A stretch of DNA of 64,000 bases from positions 2,542,001 through 2,606,000 of the forward strand of contig NZ_CP046455.1 in assembly GCF_009734425.1 (NCBI RefSeq), written 5' to 3'. Source of the stretch: Corynebacterium occultum. GTDB lineage: Bacteria; Actinomycetota; Actinomycetes; Mycobacteriales; Mycobacteriaceae. Numbering within the stretch: position 1 is the stretch's first letter; every line of letters starts with the position of its first letter. The position numbers and the translations under genes were made by a program. Shown in pieces: positions 62,914-64,000 of this stretch. The notes under the pieces were generated by a model. The model searched no databases. It saw nothing but the letters and a program-made list of their open reading frames with translations, and was not told the origin of the DNA.

Positions 62914-64000
62914 GTGGCGATCAAGGGCCTCAACCTTCTCAGCAATAAATTTGCCTCCTCCCGCACCAAGATGACCTGCACCTACAAGTGCGGCAACGCC
63001 TGCTTCGGGGAGTGCGCAAATAAGTCCTCCAACCCCTACTTCGGCGACATGATGTCCCGTCGCTCCGCACTGAAGGCCGGCAGCCTCACCGTCCTCACCG
63101 TCGGCACCGGCTCCGTGCTGGCCGCCTGCTCCACCGATTCCAGCTCCACCGAAGCTTCCTCCGGTTCCTCCTCAGCCACCGTGGAACAGGCAGCTACCGA
63201 AGCCCCCACCTACAAGGGCATGCAGTTCACCGTTGTTGAGCCCAACACCGAGGATGCCGTTGTCATCCCCGAAGGTTATGAGCAGTCCGTCCTGGTCGCC
63301 TGGGGCGACCCGGTCATTGAGGGCGCCCCGGAATTCGACATCGATAACCAGACCCCGGAGGCCGCTGAGCAGCAGTTCGGCTTCAACAATGACTTCGCCG
63401 GCCTGGTCGAGCACCCCGACGATGAGAACCGCATGGTCTACGTCTGCTCGCACGAGTATAGCACCGAGCCGAACATGTTCAAGGGCTACGACGCCGAGAA
63501 CCCCACCGAGGAGCAGTTCCTCATCGGCCTGGCCGCCCATGGCCTCACCGTCCTGGAGGTCTCCAAGGTCGGTGACACCGGTGAGCTCAAGCGCGAATTC
63601 GGTCCGCTGAACCGCCGCATCACCGGCACCACCCCCTTCAAGCTGGTCGGCCCGGCTGCCGGCTCTGACCTGGTCAAGACCGAGCAGGACCCCACCGGCG
63701 AGAACGTCCTGGGCACCCTGAACAACTGTGCCGGTGGCGTCACCCCCTGGGGCACCATCCTCTCCGGCGAGGAGAACTTCGACCAGTACTTCGGCAACGC
63801 CGACCTGCTGGATGATGAGCAGGCCAAGGAGCGCCTGGCCCGCATCGGCATCTCCGGTGAGGAGACCGACCGCAAGTGGGAGCGCTTCGATGACCGCTTC
63901 GATGTCTCCAAGACCCCAAATGAGCCGAACCGTTTCGGCTACATCGTGGAGATTGACCCGATGAACCCCGATTCCACCCCGGTCAAGCACACCTCCATGG
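62914..64000 (+). CDS. PhoX-type phosphatase/DUF839 protein, Tat-exported lipoprotein, 3' end missing
   Basis: Runs off the window after 362 codons. GTG 62914 has GGAG 6 nt upstream. The N-terminus holds an unusual pre-signal segment with four spaced Cys (MTCTYKCGNACFGECAN, a C-x3-C-x3-C-x3-C pattern), then a Tat signal with twin arginine SRRSALKAG and a lipobox VLAAC near residue 71. Mature part: EGYEQSVLVAWGDPV, NNDFAGLVEHPDDENRMVYV, and the conserved CAGGVTPWGTILSGEENFDQ of DUF839, whose Cys and acidic residues contact the Ca/Fe cofactor in PhoX. Likely a phosphate-scavenging or phosphodiester-cleaving enzyme at the cell surface. Confidence 0.85.
   Translation, partial: MAIKGLNLLSNKFASSRTKMTCTYKCGNACFGECANKSSNPYFGDMMSRRSALKAGSLTVLTVGTGSVLAACSTDSSSTEASSGSSSATVEQAATEAPTYKGMQFTVVEPNTEDAVVIPEGYEQSVLVAWGDPVIEGAPEFDIDNQTPEAAEQQFGFNNDFAGLVEHPDDENRMVYVCSHEYSTEPNMFKGYDAENPTEEQFLIGLAAHGLTVLEVSKVGDTGELKREFGPLNRRITGTTPFKLVGPAAGSDLVKTEQDPTGENVLGTLNNCAGGVTPWGTILSGEENFDQYFGNADLLDDEQAKERLARIGISGEETDRKWERFDDRFDVSKTPNEPNRFGYIVEIDPMNPDSTPVKHTSM

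Overview
The window is a high-GC actinobacterial chromosome segment, almost certainly from a Corynebacterium of the C. glutamicum type. Diagnostic genes are meso-diaminopimelate dehydrogenase (ddh), the threonine exporter thrE next to a tRNA-Thr, pyruvate:quinone oxidoreductase (pqo), and a PS2-type S-layer protein (cspB) between clpC and guaB1. The species cannot be fixed from the sequence alone. Many genes look leaderless, with a -10 hexamer 6-8 nt before the start codon, which is usual in this group.

Layout. 1-7.1 kb: pqo (cut by the window start), an MFS exporter with an overlapping TetR gene, a UMF1/Atg22-like MFS protein, an alpha/beta hydrolase and ddh. 7.4-13.3 kb: tRNA-Thr, thrE, a lysine-rich small protein, and otsA-lipoprotein-otsB for trehalose synthesis, where OtsB carries an extra C-terminal DinB/mycothiol-isomerase-like domain. 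13.3-20.6 kb: a LacI-type regulator divergent from a Zn/Mn-type ABC importer, an esterase, an ion transporter and a DUF1963 protein. 20.7-26.6 kb: rlmB-cysS, a two-domain rhodanese, and nagA divergent from a ROK sugar kinase without the usual zinc motif. 26.7-37.8 kb: the conserved actinobacterial block ispF-ispD-carD / lipoprotein-radA-disA / membrane protein / carbonic anhydrase / mutY / clpC.

37.8-49 kb is more accessory: a 0.9 kb non-coding stretch, the S-layer gene, a stand-alone 79-residue LuxR-type HTH protein, guaB1, a lipoprotein, an MFS transporter with fused CBS domains, a 664-residue protein I do not recognise, and a DUF559-type nuclease-like protein. lysS follows, then an SPFH protein coupled to a ribbon-helix-helix regulator and preceded by two copies of a near-perfect 18-bp palindrome. 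52.3-61.3 kb holds the most unusual locus: a beta-propeller surface protein, a siderophore-type binding lipoprotein, two more surface proteins with membrane anchors, and two FecCD permeases. No ATPase is present, and two good DtxR/IdeR-type iron boxes lie upstream. Flavohemoglobin (hmp) and the start of a Tat-exported PhoX-type phosphatase end the window.

Two observations stand out. First, the iron-box-controlled surface/ABC cluster, in which three different proteins appear to share one Ig-like module, is a candidate undescribed uptake system. Second, a short oriented oligomer (consensus GGGCGTCGATAAGC, core GTCGATAAGC) recurs on both strands across unrelated genes and intergenic regions far more often than chance would give; no annotated feature explains it.
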